A DNA stretch of 6,418 bases from Paracoccaceae bacterium (GTDB lineage: Bacteria; Pseudomonadota; Alphaproteobacteria; Rhodobacterales; Rhodobacteraceae). The notes below the pieces were generated by a model. The model worked only from the letters and a program-made list of their open reading frames with translations. It was not told the origin of the DNA and did no database searches. This document shows positions 5,726 through 6,418 of this stretch, in pieces (within the stretch, counting starts at the first letter, position 1; each line of letters starts with the position of its first letter). Location: the NCBI GenBank assembly GCA_023263735.1, contig JALQUQ010000159.1, positions 1 to 6,418 on the forward strand, given 5' to 3'. A program made the translations under genes and the position numbers.

Positions 5726-6418
5726 TTACGCCAGAGGGGAAGAGGGGGAGGCGGCCATGAGGCCAAGGGCCCCGTAAAGCGCGCTGTCCGCCCCAAGGGC
5801 CGCGGGCAGCAGGGCGGGGCGAAACAGCGCGGGTTCGGCCGCCAGATGGGCCGCGACGCGGGGCAAATACCCCGGGCCAAGGCCAAGGCCCCCGCCCAGA
5901 ATGACCGCCTCGATCCCCAAGGCCGCGCGCAGATCGCCCGCCAGACGCGCAATCGTCGCCGCCGAGTGATCGATGATGCGATCCGCCCAGACCGCACCGG
6001 TCTGGGCCGCCTCCAGCACCCGGCGGGCATCATAGTTCCCGTAACCAGCCGCCCTTGCCAGACGCGCAATGGCACGGCCCGAGGCTTGGCTTTCCACCGT
6101 CACACCCCGCCCGCTTTCGCAGGCCGTGGCCATATGGCCGCCCATGGCGCGCGCCGACATAAAGCCCAGATGCCCGGCCAGACCCTCGGGCGAAGACAGC
6201 AACCGCCCCCCCAGCATCAGCCCGCCGCCAACCCCGGTCGACACCGTCACATAGGCCAGCCGATCAAGGCCCCGCCCGGCGCCCAGATGCGCCTCGGCCC
6301 AAGTGGCGGCGGCGGCGTCATTCACGGCCAAAGCGCCGCCAAAGCGCTCGGTCAGCGCCCCGGCCAGATCGAACCCCGCCACCTGCGCCAGCGTGCCGGG
6401 ATTGACGGCCGACCATTG
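5726..6418 (-). CDS. ROK-family sugar kinase (5' end outside window), possibly an N-acetylmannosamine/glucokinase-type enzyme
   Basis: The minus-strand frame stays open from the TAA (5726-5728) to the window edge, giving 230 visible residues. ROK kinases run to about 290-320, so roughly 70 N-terminal residues, including the first phosphate-binding loop, are missing; a GTG at 6382 is internal. Numbered on the fragment: VND (32-34) with the likely catalytic Asp34, phosphate loop TVSTGVGGG (58-66), the AGH motif (H83) and the adenosine-region VILGGGLGLGPG (172-183). The zinc-site segment is degenerate: family CxCGxxGCxE reads CESGRGVTVE (100-109), leaving one of three cysteines, while H83 and E109 remain. 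No DNA-binding domain is visible, though a repressor-type ROK protein would carry it in the missing part. The gene is convergent to the AtuA/DUF4387 unit and probably belongs to a separate sugar or amino-sugar operon extending past the window end. The substrate is not determinable. Confidence 0.88.
   Translation of the reverse strand, partial: QWSAVNPGTLAQVAGFDLAGALTERFGGALAVNDAAAATWAEAHLGAGRGLDRLAYVTVSTGVGGGLMLGGRLLSSPEGLAGHLGFMSARAMGGHMATACESGRGVTVESQASGRAIARLARAAGYGNYDARRVLEAAQTGAVWADRIIDHSAATIARLAGDLRAALGIEAVILGGGLGLGPGYLPRVAAHLAAEPALFRPALLPAALGADSALYGALGLMAASPSSPLA

Noticed and set aside
1..6418. Search for tRNA or rRNA genes, CRISPR arrays, insertion sequences and riboswitches
   Set aside because: Coding sequence fills nearly the whole window. 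The only gap over 100 bases (3879-4024) shows promoter-like elements and no RNA structure, transposase fragment or spaced repeat array that I could recognise by eye.

Overview
The window looks like a chromosomal segment from an alphaproteobacterium, most likely of the Rhodobacterales (Paracoccus/Rhodobacter-like). This rests on high GC, strong G/C preference at third codon positions, tightly packed ATGA-coupled genes and the gene content. No database search was possible, so the taxon is an inference.

Layout. Positions 1-2870 hold the 3' part of a plus-strand operon. It contains two peptide/opine/nickel-type ABC transporter ATPases (a DppD/OppD-like protein cut by the window start, then a complete DppF/OppF-like protein) and a C45-family (acyl-CoA:6-aminopenicillanate acyltransferase-like) N-terminal nucleophile hydrolase or acyltransferase. 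These three genes overlap by 4 bases (ATGA) at each junction. Thirty bases later, from a TTG start, comes a compact sigma-54 activator (2901-3878) with only an AAA+ domain and a Fis-type helix-turn-helix, and no sensor domain.

A 146-base intergenic region (3879-4024) follows. It holds a perfect 15-base dyad, a good -24/-12 (sigma-54) promoter candidate about 60 bases further on, and a near-perfect copy of most of that promoter sequence 26 bases downstream. Next is a two-gene plus-strand unit: an AtuA/DUF1446-family protein (4025-5383) and a DUF4387 protein (5392-5721), two families often found side by side. The window ends with a convergent minus-strand ROK-family sugar kinase (5726-6418, cut by the window end), whose stop codon lies only 4 bases from the DUF4387 stop.

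How the parts may work together (inference). The ABC system imports a small peptide-like or N-acylated compound, and the C45 enzyme hydrolyses or transfers its amide bond. The sigma-54 activator then switches on the AtuA/DUF4387 pair from the promoter just downstream, and that pair handles the released acyl or carbon skeleton by a reaction not assigned here. The most interesting point is that the activator gene, a possible activator site and a sigma-54 promoter sit next to a pair of poorly characterised metabolic proteins. The ROK gene is probably a separate unit.
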